A stretch of 64,000 bases of DNA from JAEUIE01 sp047602475 (GTDB lineage: Bacteria > Planctomycetota > Planctomycetia > Gemmatales > HRBIN36), in NCBI GenBank assembly GCA_047602475.1, contig JASGHE010000003.1:248001-312000 (forward strand), given 5' to 3'. Under the pieces are notes generated by a model. The model searched no databases, had not been told where the DNA came from, and saw only the letters and a list, made by a program, of their open reading frames with translations. Below are positions 41,917 through 50,470 of this stretch, piece by piece (position 1 is the first letter of the stretch; each line of letters begins with the position of its first letter). The translations under genes were made by a program, and so were the position numbers.

Positions 41917-43740
41917 TTACTTCATCATTTCGTCTATCGTCCCCGAGGTGATCGAATGATACCCCGGCCGTGCCTTGGCGTAGATCGCTTTCGCTCGCTC
42001 TTTGCCTTCGGGGGTCTTGAGTAGGGCTTCAAAGAGAGGTTTGACATACTTGCGTCGCCCCTGGCCGATGAGGAACGATTCGATGCGGCGGTAGGCTGGC
42101 TCATACTTTGCACGGATGGCCATCTCCAGCCATTGGCAGAGGATTTCGTTGTTGCCGGTTTGGGTGAGATGATGAGCTTCGTCCAACTCTTTCAACTTGC
42201 GAGCTGAAATGTTCTCCGGCAGCGCCCGCAGAAAGTAGAGCCATTCCTGGGTTGACCATTTCTTACTCGGAAGTTTATCAGCAGCAAGGGTACCGGCTGC
42301 GAAGGATTTGGCCTGCTTCTCAGCAGAACTGAGAGCGGCGGAGACGACAGCGGGAATGCCGGCAGGTAAGCCGGGCTTGTTGATCCATTCATCGAGCGGA
42401 AATGTTTTGGCCAGTGCAGGGTCTTTGTCGAGAAGTTCCTTCTTCAGGTAGGCAACGAAGACGGGAGTCGTCACGCTCTGGAACGAATGCTGCGCGAACC
42501 AGCTTTTGAGGAAGGCATCGAAGCGTTCACGACCGGCGAGCTTCTCCAGATGCAGGAGGAAGAGGAACCCCTTCTCGTAGGGAATATCGGTGACGTTATC
42601 ATCGGGATCGACGCCATCCAGATTGATATGGAGCACCTGTTCATTGGGCTTCATGGTCTTCATCGACTTTTCCAACTCTCCCCGACCGATCTGGGCCTCC
42701 ATCTCCGCCCGCTCCTTGCCGTAGACCTTCTCTAAGATGCGGCGTTCGAGGTAGACAGTGAAGCCTTCGTTAAGCCAGAAGTCGCGCCAGGTGGCGTTGG
42801 TGACGAGGTTGCCCGACCACGAATGGGCCATCTCATGGGCGATCAGTGAGACGAGGCTCTTGTCGCCCGCCAGCACGGTGGGGGTGGCGAAGGTCATGCG
42901 TGGGTTTTCCATGCCGCCGAACGGGAAGCTGGGAGGCAGGACGAGCACATCGTAGCGGTCCCATCGGTAGGGGCCATACATCGATTCGACTGCTTCGAGC
43001 ATCAGCTCCATATCCTCGAACTCTTTGGCAGCCTTGGCGACGACACTGGGTTCGGCCCAGATGCCAGTACGTTTGCCGATGGGCTGGAACTTGATGTCAC
43101 CGACAGCGAGGGCCAGGAGGTAGGCGGGGATGCGCTGGTTCATGTCGAAATAGAATCTGCCGACAGCTTTGCTTTCCGAACGTCGGGCGCTCATCACTGG
43201 TTGTAACGTCTCGCTGGGGGTTTGTATCACCGCATGGTAGGTGAAGCGGACGCCGGGCGTATCCTGCACCGGAATCCAACTGCGGGCATTGATGGCTTGC
43301 GACTGGGTAAAGAGGAACGGATGTTTCTTGTCAGCAGTCTGGGCCGGGCTGAGCCATTGCAGGCCGGCAGCTTCGGGGCTGGTGGAGTAGTGGACGCGGA
43401 CGGAATGAATGTGTTCAGGAACGGGAATCCGCAATGCACTGCCGAAGATGGGGACTTCCTTATCGAGTTGATGTTTGACGGTCGTGAAGTCGGTGCCATT
43501 GGTGCTGACTTCGCATTTCTCGATGTTCAGCTTGCGGGTATCGAGCACCAGTTCCTTCGGCGATTGGCCTTCCATGGTCTTGAGCTTGTGGACGACGTGG
43601 CCGTGGAGTTGTTTCTTGTCGAAGTCGACGGTGAGGTCGAGGTCGAGGTGTTCGGTGCGCAGTTGTTCGGGGTTGGAGAAGGAGTGGGGATCGAGGCGAG
43701 TTGGCGGTTGGATCAGCAGCGAAAGCAGAATCGAGAGCAT
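41917..43740 (-). CDS. M1 family aminopeptidase (leukotriene A4 hydrolase-like)
   Basis: Protein of 607 residues with a short signal peptide (MLSILLSLLIQPPT). The exopeptidase motif GGMENPRMTF is near residue 275 and the zinc site HEMAHSWSGNLVTNATWRDF with WLNEGFTVYLE gives HExxH and the third ligand Glu. The C-terminal 200 residues match the helical domain of the leukotriene A4 hydrolase branch. It would be an exported aminopeptidase that trims peptides. It is divergent from a small membrane-protein gene with 94 bp between the starts. Confidence 0.93.
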   Translation of the reverse strand: MLSILLSLLIQPPTRLDPHSFSNPEQLRTEHLDLDLTVDFDKKQLHGHVVHKLKTMEGQSPKELVLDTRKLNIEKCEVSTNGTDFTTVKHQLDKEVPIFGSALRIPVPEHIHSVRVHYSTSPEAAGLQWLSPAQTADKKHPFLFTQSQAINARSWIPVQDTPGVRFTYHAVIQTPSETLQPVMSARRSESKAVGRFYFDMNQRIPAYLLALAVGDIKFQPIGKRTGIWAEPSVVAKAAKEFEDMELMLEAVESMYGPYRWDRYDVLVLPPSFPFGGMENPRMTFATPTVLAGDKSLVSLIAHEMAHSWSGNLVTNATWRDFWLNEGFTVYLERRILEKVYGKERAEMEAQIGRGELEKSMKTMKPNEQVLHINLDGVDPDDNVTDIPYEKGFLFLLHLEKLAGRERFDAFLKSWFAQHSFQSVTTPVFVAYLKKELLDKDPALAKTFPLDEWINKPGLPAGIPAVVSAALSSAEKQAKSFAAGTLAADKLPSKKWSTQEWLYFLRALPENISARKLKELDEAHHLTQTGNNEILCQWLEMAIRAKYEPAYRRIESFLIGQGRRKYVKPLFEALLKTPEGKERAKAIYAKARPGYHSITSGTIDEMMK

Positions 43741-43834
43741 GGGGGATACTCAGAGGTTACTTTGGGATAAGATCAGTATATGTTCTGCTGGGAATACTGA
43801 TATTGCGTCGGTCCTCCGATCTGGAGTTCGATAG

Positions 43835-44236
43835 ATGTGGGTGTCGTACGAGAATATCTGGCTCTTCTATGTCGGCGGATTGGGGCTGATTCTGTTTCTC
43901 TACCTCGCAAAAGCAGTGGTCTTGCGATATGTTCGCGAGTCGGCTTTTGCTTTGGTAGCTTTTGTCTATCTAGCAGCGCTCTGTGTTCCTATAGCATGGG
44001 CACTCTCACCAGATTGGAAGAATCGAAGCATCCTTCCCATTGCAAACTACGTAGGTACGCCGATCATAATCATGACCGTTCCCTGTTTGTCCTTTCTAAT
44101 TGATCTGAGTCGTAGACCCAAGGATACCGCCAAGGAATGGTACTGGAGAATACCGTTGGAAGTGGTGGTCTTTGTCCCACTCTGGTTTTACTTTTGGGTG
44201 TTCTTTGAGGTCGTGCTGGGCTGGGTTTGGTTTTGA
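43835..44236 (+). CDS. four-helix membrane protein of unknown function
   Basis: Protein of 133 residues that is mostly membrane: helices near 10-28, 36-56, 68-88 and 106-130 (for example LALLCRR-free sequence YVGGLGLILFLYLAKAVVL and VVFVPLWFYFWVFFEVV). It is AT-rich, has no known motif and is divergent from the M1 peptidase. No function can be proposed. Confidence 0.55.
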   Translation: MWVSYENIWLFYVGGLGLILFLYLAKAVVLRYVRESAFALVAFVYLAALCVPIAWALSPDWKNRSILPIANYVGTPIIIMTVPCLSFLIDLSRRPKDTAKEWYWRIPLEVVVFVPLWFYFWVFFEVVLGWVWF

Positions 44237-44271
44237 GTCGAGGTGGCTTACCCATCAGTTGTGCTGAACTA

Positions 44272-44643
44272 TTAAGGTAAAGGAGTAATCTCCACAAGCC
44301 CGTTTGGCGTCACTTCGATCTCTAACTTGTGGCCTGTTAGAAGCCGCATTCCCATTAAGGGCTCGCTACCGATCGCTGAGACAAGAACTGTCCGCCAGAC
44401 TCCACCCCATTCAACTTCCGCCGCAAAAACGTCGAACTGTTGAACCGATCCGTCCGCCAACAATGCAGCACTACTCGATTGCCTGACAAGTCCCAGACTG
44501 GAGATCGTCGTCATTGGCAGTGTCAGGGCTGAAGTGAAACCCGAATCAACGATAACATCTACGTCCGAAATCACCATGCCGGGACCACGAACCTTCAGGC
44601 AGACCACGGCCTCGTGACGTACATTCACGACGCCATGAATCAC
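44272..44643 (-). CDS. clan AA (retropepsin-like) aspartic protease
   Basis: Protein of 123 residues starting with a GTG, VIHGVVNVRHEAVVCLKVRG. DVIVDSGFTSALTLPMTTI carries the active-site D-S/T-G motif, here Asp-Ser-Gly, of single-domain retropepsin-like proteases that work as dimers. The GTG at 44643 overlaps the TGA of the preceding 86-residue gene (GTGA). This two-gene arrangement recurs in cyanobacteria and planctomycetes; its role is unknown, and a toxin-antitoxin-like function has been considered likely only from gene order. A longer frame to 44694 ignores that coupling. Confidence 0.72.
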   Translation of the reverse strand: MIHGVVNVRHEAVVCLKVRGPGMVISDVDVIVDSGFTSALTLPMTTISSLGLVRQSSSAALLADGSVQQFDVFAAEVEWGGVWRTVLVSAIGSEPLMGMRLLTGHKLEIEVTPNGLVEITPLP

Positions 44644-44900
44644 AGGTGTGCTCCTATCCGATATGCCGCTCGATATCCTGCACGCATCAGCCAAATATCA
44701 GCATGTGGGCATCGTTTCTGCAACCTTTTAATGGCTGCGTAGTCATCCTCGTCCACTTCGTAATCGGAGGATATGACGTCAATAGCTACAAATTTACCAT
44801 CGTCTTCCTGTTTTAATGTTGGTCGCACTTGTCGATCAAAGATAGCGCCGCCAAGCCTGGCGAGTTCATCAAGGGTTCGATGTGGTTGAATAGTTGGCAT
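44640..44900 (-). CDS. small partner of the clan AA protease
   Basis: Protein of 86 residues. LDELARLGGAIFDRQVRPTL, GKFVAIDVISSDYEVDEDDY and DIWLMRAGYRAAYRIGAHL form a pattern that recurs upstream of clan AA aspartic protease genes. No catalytic site is seen; the protein is small, slightly basic at its end and soluble. AGAGAGG lies before the ATG. Its stop overlaps the protease start, so equal expression is expected. Whether it is a substrate, an inhibitor or an antitoxin cannot be told. Confidence 0.65.
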   Translation of the reverse strand: MPTIQPHRTLDELARLGGAIFDRQVRPTLKQEDDGKFVAIDVISSDYEVDEDDYAAIKRLQKRCPHADIWLMRAGYRAAYRIGAHL

Positions 44901-44979
44901 GGTAGGCCTCTCTGGATGGCTTCATGATGACGATATTATATCGCAGGCAAAGAGAAGGAAGAGCAACCACATCAGAAGT

Positions 44980-45885
44980 TTATACCCCTTCAAACAATCC
45001 ATCGACGTAGCTCTGCGCATCGAATGCTTCCAGGTCGTCAATGCCTTCGCCGACGCCGATGAATTTGACGGGGAGGTTCAGCTTCTGGCGGATGGCGATG
45101 ATGCTGCCACCCTTGGCGGTGCCATCAAGCTTGGTGAGGATGATGCCGGTGCATTTGACGGTCTTGAGGAACTCCTGGGCTTGCACGACGGCATTCTGGC
45201 CGGTGGTGGCGTCGAGAACGAGGATGCTCTCGTGGGGTGCATCGGGGATTTGTCTGCTGACGATCCGCCAGATCTTCTCCAGTTCCTTCATCAGGTGGGC
45301 CTGGGTGTGCAATCGGCCGGCGGTATCGATGATGAGGTAATCAGCCTTGCGGGCGATGGCGGCGGCGACAGCATCGTGGGCCACCGAGGCGGGGTCGGCG
45401 TTTTGCCCAGCCTTGATGATCTCGCAGCCCAGTCGCTGGCTCCAGATGGTGAGTTGTTCGACAGCAGCGGCACGGAAGGTATCACAGGCGGCGACGATGA
45501 CCTTGTTTCCCTGCTTCTGCAAGAGGTTCGTCAGCTTGGCGATGGAAGTCGTCTTGCCGGAACCATTGATGCCGGAGATCATGATAACGGTGGGCGGTGT
45601 CGGCTTCTTGATCAGAGCAGTATCGGTAGCGGTCAGGATGGTGACGAGTTCCTTCTTGACGAAGTCCTGCACATCCTTGCCGACTTCCTTATCGAGGAAG
45701 GCCTGACGGACACGTTCGACGATGTGCGGTGTCGCGGGGCCGACATCGGCGAGGTAGAGCTTCTCTTCCAATTGGGCGAGGAAGGTTTTGTCCACCCGGC
45801 CCCGGAGACCGAAGAGACTGGCCACGCCGGAAAAGGCCTGGCGGGTCTTGGTCAGTGCTTTTTTGATACGGTCGAAGAAGCCCAT
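44980..45885 (-). CDS. ftsY: signal recognition particle receptor FtsY
   Basis: GTPase that docks the signal recognition particle with ribosomes at the membrane. The 301 residues lack the long acidic N-terminal domain of E. coli FtsY and begin with the N domain (GFFDRIKKALTKTRQAFSGV). The G domain follows: MISGINGSGKTTSIAKLTN (G1), DTFRAAAVEQLTIWSQRLG (insertion box with DTFRAAA), DYLIIDTAGRLHTQAHLM (G3) and GIILTKLDGTAKGG (TKLD, G4), ending VKFIGVGEGIDDLEAFDAQ. The short form is usual outside enterobacteria. AGAGGAA precedes the start. Confidence 0.96.
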   Translation of the reverse strand: MGFFDRIKKALTKTRQAFSGVASLFGLRGRVDKTFLAQLEEKLYLADVGPATPHIVERVRQAFLDKEVGKDVQDFVKKELVTILTATDTALIKKPTPPTVIMISGINGSGKTTSIAKLTNLLQKQGNKVIVAACDTFRAAAVEQLTIWSQRLGCEIIKAGQNADPASVAHDAVAAAIARKADYLIIDTAGRLHTQAHLMKELEKIWRIVSRQIPDAPHESILVLDATTGQNAVVQAQEFLKTVKCTGIILTKLDGTAKGGSIIAIRQKLNLPVKFIGVGEGIDDLEAFDAQSYVDGLFEGV

Positions 45886-45913
45886 GCGTTCCTCTTGGGA
45901 TTGCAGCTAAGAG

Positions 45914-45988
45914 ATACCAGCCCGACGCGCTAGCGAGGGAAGCCGGGCGATGGCAAGACATTCCCTTGCTAGCACTGCGGGCTGGTAT
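45914..45988. repeat. long palindrome, family 2
   Basis: Left arm ATACCAGCCCGACGCGCTAG and right arm CTAGCACTGCGGGCTGGTAT, about 26 bp with mismatches. It begins 29 bp upstream of the ftsY start and ends 16 bp from the nusB stop, so it lies between two genes transcribed in the same direction. Confidence 0.88.
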
Positions 45989-46004
45989 TCATCAGTCAAC
46001 AGTA

Positions 46005-46454
46005 TCATATGGTTACTGATGGCTCGGCAGGAGCTTTTGCTTCGTCGGTTTTGTTCTTCTCATTAGCGATCTTATCGAGGATGCCGTTCACGAAGCCGGG
46101 GGACTCTTCGGAACCGTAGCGTTTGGCGAGTTCGATGGCTTCGTCGAGGACGACTTTGAACGGCGTTTCGGGGCCATGATAGAGTTCGTAGATCCCGAGC
46201 CGGAGGACATTGCGATCGACGATGGCCATGCGTTCGACGGACCAGTTGTCAGCGACCTGGCCGAGGCGTTCATCGATGGCGGTTATTTCTTGCAGGGTGC
46301 CGAGATACAGAGCCTTGCCCAGTTCGAGCAGTTCAGGCTCCGCCAGACGTCGGGCCAGGAAGGCGAGGGCATCTTCCTGTGTCATGTTCTTATTCTGATC
46401 ACGCTGGTAAAGGGCTTGGAGGGCAACTTCACGAGCACGGCTGCGTCGGGCCAT
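46005..46454 (-). CDS. nusB: transcription antitermination factor NusB
   Basis: RNA-binding protein that, with NusE, lets RNA polymerase pass early stops in rRNA operons. The 149 residues have RRSRAREVALQALYQRDQNK at the N-terminus and RNVLRLGIYELYHGPETPFK, VVLDEAIELAKRYGSEESPG and FVNGILDKIA near the end, all family hallmarks. The tail (NKTDEAKAPAEPSVTI) is an extra low-complexity extension. It follows the SIS gene and precedes ftsY. Confidence 0.95.
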   Translation of the reverse strand: MARRSRAREVALQALYQRDQNKNMTQEDALAFLARRLAEPELLELGKALYLGTLQEITAIDERLGQVADNWSVERMAIVDRNVLRLGIYELYHGPETPFKVVLDEAIELAKRYGSEESPGFVNGILDKIANEKNKTDEAKAPAEPSVTI

Positions 46455-46515
46455 GGAGGGTCAACTATCCAGGTGAGGGTACGAAGATAAGGATATAGGA
46501 GGAGGAGCCAGTCGT

Positions 46516-46591
46516 ATACCAGCCCGCAGCGCTAGCAAGGGAAATGTCTTCAATGAGATTGGTTTCCCTTGCTAGCGCTGCGGGCTGGTAT
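46516..46591. repeat. long palindrome, family 2
   Basis: Arms TACCAGCCCGCAGCGCTAGC and GCTAGCGCTGCGGGCTGGTA, perfect over about 24 bp around a 25-base loop. It begins 10 bp after the stop of the SIS gene and precedes nusB. Confidence 0.92.
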
Positions 46592-46601
46592 TGTTCGTCT
46601 C

Positions 46602-47195
46602 TTAGAGATTGTTGATTCTTCTGTGCATCTCATCAATGACCCAGTGGAAGACGGTGAGATGGATCGATTCGACGATGCCCATGTCATCGAGGGGGACGTG
46701 GAGGTTATGGTTGGCAAGAGTCTTGAGCTTGCCGCCGCCGAACCCGGTGCAGCCGATGGTTTCGATGCCATGCTTGTTGGCCCATTCGACAGCCCGGAGG
46801 ATGTTGGGGCTGTTGCCTGAACCGCTGATGGCAACGAGTAGATCACCCTTGCTACCGATGTTCTTGAGCTGCTCGGAAAAGACTCTGTCGAAGCCTTCGT
46901 CGTTGCCCCAGGCGAGGATGTAGGGTGTGTTGTCTGTCAGGCTGAGCACCTTGAGGCGTTTCTTGTTATCGTTGTCGAAGTCTTCCCGACGGAGGGTGCA
47001 TTTGCCGAGGTCTTCGCAGAGGTGGGAGGCGTTGGAGCCGGAACCGCCGTTGCCGATGATGAAGACGAACTTGCCTTCATTGTAGCGCTGATGAATGAGG
47101 TCAGCGAACTTCTGCATCTGGGCTGGATCGATCTTGAGCAGTTCCTGGGCGCTTCGTTCCATGAAGGCTTTGGCATTGAGTGTGACGCCGAGCAT
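46602..47195 (-). CDS. gmhA: SIS-domain phosphosugar isomerase (GmhA-like)
   Basis: Protein of 197 residues. The SIS phosphosugar-binding fold is seen in VFIIGNGGSGSNASHLCEDL, DLLVAISGSGNSPNILRAVE and IETIGCTGFGGGKLKTLANH. The order and the final VPLDDMGIVESIHLTVFHWV resemble GmhA, which turns sedoheptulose 7-phosphate into D-glycero-D-manno-heptose 7-phosphate for lipopolysaccharide heptose; a related sugar isomerase is possible. ATG at 47195 with GAGG is used; the longer frame to 47312 runs through palindromic repeats. Ends 10 bp before a family 2 palindrome. Confidence 0.82.
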   Translation of the reverse strand: MLGVTLNAKAFMERSAQELLKIDPAQMQKFADLIHQRYNEGKFVFIIGNGGSGSNASHLCEDLGKCTLRREDFDNDNKKRLKVLSLTDNTPYILAWGNDEGFDRVFSEQLKNIGSKGDLLVAISGSGNSPNILRAVEWANKHGIETIGCTGFGGGKLKTLANHNLHVPLDDMGIVESIHLTVFHWVIDEMHRRINNL

Positions 47196-47230
47196 AACGG
47201 ATCCTCTTAACGGTTCAATTGTCGATGATA

Positions 47231-47250
47231 CATCACGCGGAGCGTGATGG
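47231..47250. repeat. short palindrome, GTCATCAC family
   Basis: CATCACGCGGAGCGTGATGG, the same hairpin as at 21840-21862 and 60537-60556. It lies upstream of the SIS gene. Confidence 0.75.
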
Positions 47251-47263
47251 CTAGCATGAGACC

Positions 47264-47361
47264 GTGGCAGGGTTATTCGGTACTCCGAATGACCCTGCTG
47301 GATGTGCAACAACTCAGCCGGTTTGCAGGGTCATGCACGAGTACATGCATAACCCTGCCAC
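47264..47361. repeat. double-hairpin (BIME-like) repeat
   Basis: Outer arms GTGGCAGGGTTAT and ATAACCCTGCCAC are perfect over 13 bp; within them are hairpins ATTCGGTACTCCGAAT and ATGCACGAGTACATGCAT. A diverged relative of the copies at 33764 and 37673, between the SIS gene and the DinB-like gene. Confidence 0.9.
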
Positions 47362-47386
47362 GGCTTTCGAGTTCTTCAACAGACTA

Positions 47387-47884
47387 CTACGCCAATGGCG
47401 GCCTGCCCAGGCTTCGGCGGATGATGGAAAGTTGCCCCAGGTGCATGGTGGTGTGCAGACCGACGAAGAGCAACGATTCGCCGCGATCAGCGAAGAGGGG
47501 GGAATCGAAGGGGGGCGGGCTGTTCAATACGGTGGCTGGCAGGTGTTCGATGGTTTTGATGAACAGGTCTCGATGCTCGTCGAAGTAGCGAAGCAGATCG
47601 CCGGGTTCGCCGAAGTCGGCGACTGTACCCGTGGCGGCGGCACGGGTGGTAGCGAAGCGTTCCTTGAACCCTTCTGGCAATTCGGGGAGGTTCTTGGCTT
47701 CAAGCCGTTCGAGTTGGGCGCGATCGATGCAGGTCAGATGCCCCACGATCCACGAGGCGTTGTTCGCCCCCAGACAGGGGCGATGCTGGAACTCTTCGGG
47801 TTTGAGATCATCCAGATAGCGGTGAAACATCGTCTTCGACGAACGCAGACTATAGGCAATCGCTTCCTGCGGGCTGGCGAACAT
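47387..47884 (-). CDS. DinB-family protein
   Basis: Protein of 165 residues with the four-helix layout of the DinB/YfiT superfamily. Metal-binding His residues are visible in NNASWIVGHLTCIDRAQLE and LLFVGLHTTMHLGQLSIIRR, giving the usual three-His pattern. Family members in other bacteria handle thiols or are induced by DNA damage, but the function of most, including this one, is unknown. No neighbour gives a hint. Confidence 0.82.
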   Translation of the reverse strand: MFASPQEAIAYSLRSSKTMFHRYLDDLKPEEFQHRPCLGANNASWIVGHLTCIDRAQLERLEAKNLPELPEGFKERFATTRAAATGTVADFGEPGDLLRYFDEHRDLFIKTIEHLPATVLNSPPPFDSPLFADRGESLLFVGLHTTMHLGQLSIIRRSLGRPPLA

Positions 47885-47970
47885 GGTGCGACTCCGGGTG
47901 AACGGCAGTAGTTGTACTGATCAGTATATAACTACCGCTCTGTCACACCTAGATAGGAGAGCACTTCTAA

Positions 47971-48044
47971 ATACCAGCCCGAAGCGCTAGCAAGGGACGC
48001 ATGCAATCGGAAGGCATTCCCTCGCTAGCGCTTCGGGCTGGTAT
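47971..48044. repeat. long palindrome, family 2
   Basis: Arms ATACCAGCCCGAAGCGCTAG and CTAGCGCTTCGGGCTGGTAT, with a 22-24 base loop. It begins 5 bp after the stop of the giant secreted-protein gene. Confidence 0.9.
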
Positions 48045-48049
48045 CAGTC

Positions 48050-50470
48050 TTACGTATGTCTGCCAATGCGCGTCTGGAAGACACGGCGATCAATATCGTT
48101 GATCTTGCCGTCGTTGTTCCAGTCGAGGTACCAGAGATATCCCTGCTGCCCGGCCTTCTTGCCGAAGGCGGCGTTAAAGATGGCGACATCGGCGGCGTTC
48201 ACCTGCCCATCGCCGTTGGTGTCGCCGTAGAGCCTGAAGAACGAATCGGTGCGGTCAGCCTGCATGGTTTGGCCTTGAGCGTTCTTCACGCCTTTGGCCT
48301 TGGTCACGAGGCGGAACTGTCCTTCGGGAACGGATAAGGCGGGCAAGCTCGAGGCCGGGAACTGTAGCGTTGCCCAGGTCTGGCCATCTATGGTTTGCGA
48401 ACTGACATTGCTGACGACAAAGCGACGATTGTTGAGGAACAGATCAAAGCTGGTCTTATCGACCTTCACGATACTGTTGAAGACAACCTGAATATAGAAG
48501 ACCTTGCTTCGCTGAGCGTCGCCCTTATTGAAGACCACGTGATCGACCTGGGGTTTTGTATCAAGGGATATCAACGTGCTGGCTTGGGCAGCGAGGGGCT
48601 TAGTCTGTACGAAATCGACGCCATCGGTGGCGACGGAGTAGAAGGCATATCGTGAGCCACGCACGCCGGTGTAGTTGGCCGAGGTGGCTGTGGTGTCTTT
48701 TAGCCAGAGCGTGAACGGGCTATTGTCGATGGAGATGTAGACATTGTATTTCACAATGCCGGCGCCGCTGCCATCGCTGCCTGACCAGTTCACGGTAAAG
48801 GTGGTATTGGCAGTCAGGGCAGGCAGGGCGGTAATGCCGCTGGTGGGGGCGTTAGCATCGATGGTGTTGACGACCGTATTGGTTGAGATCGGGTCGTTTT
48901 CATCGAACACGATGGTGGCTTTATTCTGAATCGTGGTTCCCGTCGCCAGGCCGGTCTTGGCACGAACGGTGTACCGAACGAAGCCCTCGCCCCGACCGGT
49001 CTCGTCGTTGACTGGCAGGAAGCCATCCTGCACACCGTTTGGCAACGCACCACTGATCGGATCGACGGAGCGGAACGACCAGTGAATCTTGCCTGTAGCT
49101 CTGTCGAGTTTCATGGAGACGTCAACCTGCAGGGCGCTGCCATCGACATTGTGATAGTCGATGCGGGTCTGGTACTCCTGCAAGCCGGCTGGTACTTGAA
49201 TCACCTGGTCGCCGAAGCCGACGTTGCCGAACTCGAAGGTGCTCCAGTCGGCATCGGCGTCGAGTTGATCATCGATGAAGACTTCCTGGGCCGGGGCCGT
49301 TGCCAGGGTCGGGGCGTTTTCGAAGTAGACGGTGTAGGGGAGCAAGCTGCCCGGCTGTACGAAGCGCTGCGTGCCGAACCCGCCCGCACCGAGCTTTTCG
49401 TTGGGATCGCGTGAGCCGACCGGCTTGCCATCCTGTTTGTCGTCGGGCTTGTTGAGATCCTTGGGGTCGGGAGTTTCGTCATCGCAATTCAGGGTGCAAT
49501 TACGGTAGTCGTTGACAGCTTGACGAGCCCGAATGACTTGAGCTTTGTAATTGGCGATGACGTTCTTTAGCGTTTTGTGATTGTCGTCCAGGGCGCCGGC
49601 AGTGTCTTTGGTTTCCTTGAAGGCGACGACGCTCAAGCCCAGGTCGAGGATCTTGCTGTAGAGCTTGGTCCAGTCGAAGGCACGCAGGCTCCAGTCGAGA
49701 GCGACAGTGCCCGACTTGTAACCATTGTAGGTCAGGCCGAACTTCGATGGCCCGATGAAAAGGCTGGCAGCGGCGATCATCAACTTGGGCAAACCATCGA
49801 GAGGGTTTCTCAGCGAGTTTAGATCGTGTGCTTCGCCTGCCTTCTTGGCCTGATCGAAGATCGATTTGACATCGTTGATGAAGCCGGCAATGGTGTTGAC
49901 CAGTTTAACGCCTTCGCCCGGGCTGAAGATGCTCTTGGCAGCTGCTTCAGTAGCCTCTCGAGCCGTCGAGCCGGTCAACTTGAATGAACCGAGAACAAGT
50001 GCTTCCCCTTCGACCGCCAGCAGGGCGCCGATTTCGAGAATCGAGACTGCGATACCAGCCAGCGTTCCAGCGAGCACCAGGAACTCCTTGCCGGCGGCAG
50101 CGACCAGGTCACCCAGCGAGTGGGCCACACGATCCTTGGCTTCGATCAAATCCTGCTTCATTGAATTCAGCAGATTGACAGACTGAATGGCGCACTGTCG
50201 CAGAGGTTCACACTTGCCGTTGCAATCAGCAGGCTGGACGATGCTATTGATCTCATCCAGAGTGGGTTCGCCGATGATGCCATCGAACTGAAGGTCTTTG
50301 GTGATGTCCTGAATCCAGGCCTGGAAGGGGTTCGTGGGTGGTTGGAACTGCTGTGAGATATTGGTCGATACAGGCACAGGAATATGAGGCACGGGATAAT
50401 TGCCAAGCGGTCCGAAACCAAATGCGCTGATCGAATCAGCCTGCGGAGGGGTAGTGGAGGCGGTTGCCAA
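48050..50470 (-). CDS. giant protein, C-terminal segment with dockerin
   Basis: Last 806 residues of the broken gene. The N-terminal third holds helical, Ala-rich sequence with LVAAAGKEFLVLAGTLAGIA (possible membrane-like helix), then a DPNEKLGAGGFGTQRFVQPG domain, Ig/fibronectin-like repeats (VNWSGSDGSGAGIVKYNVYI) and VDHVVFNKGDAQRSKVFYIQ. The C-terminus is a dockerin-like calcium-binding pair. Probably the true start of this stretch lies upstream: the reading frame enters from the previous segment after one inserted base near 50469. Confidence 0.75.
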   Translation of the reverse strand: MATASTTPPQADSISAFGFGPLGNYPVPHIPVPVSTNISQQFQPPTNPFQAWIQDITKDLQFDGIIGEPTLDEINSIVQPADCNGKCEPLRQCAIQSVNLLNSMKQDLIEAKDRVAHSLGDLVAAAGKEFLVLAGTLAGIAVSILEIGALLAVEGEALVLGSFKLTGSTAREATEAAAKSIFSPGEGVKLVNTIAGFINDVKSIFDQAKKAGEAHDLNSLRNPLDGLPKLMIAAASLFIGPSKFGLTYNGYKSGTVALDWSLRAFDWTKLYSKILDLGLSVVAFKETKDTAGALDDNHKTLKNVIANYKAQVIRARQAVNDYRNCTLNCDDETPDPKDLNKPDDKQDGKPVGSRDPNEKLGAGGFGTQRFVQPGSLLPYTVYFENAPTLATAPAQEVFIDDQLDADADWSTFEFGNVGFGDQVIQVPAGLQEYQTRIDYHNVDGSALQVDVSMKLDRATGKIHWSFRSVDPISGALPNGVQDGFLPVNDETGRGEGFVRYTVRAKTGLATGTTIQNKATIVFDENDPISTNTVVNTIDANAPTSGITALPALTANTTFTVNWSGSDGSGAGIVKYNVYISIDNSPFTLWLKDTTATSANYTGVRGSRYAFYSVATDGVDFVQTKPLAAQASTLISLDTKPQVDHVVFNKGDAQRSKVFYIQVVFNSIVKVDKTSFDLFLNNRRFVVSNVSSQTIDGQTWATLQFPASSLPALSVPEGQFRLVTKAKGVKNAQGQTMQADRTDSFFRLYGDTNGDGQVNAADVAIFNAAFGKKAGQQGYLWYLDWNNDGKINDIDRRVFQTRIGRHT

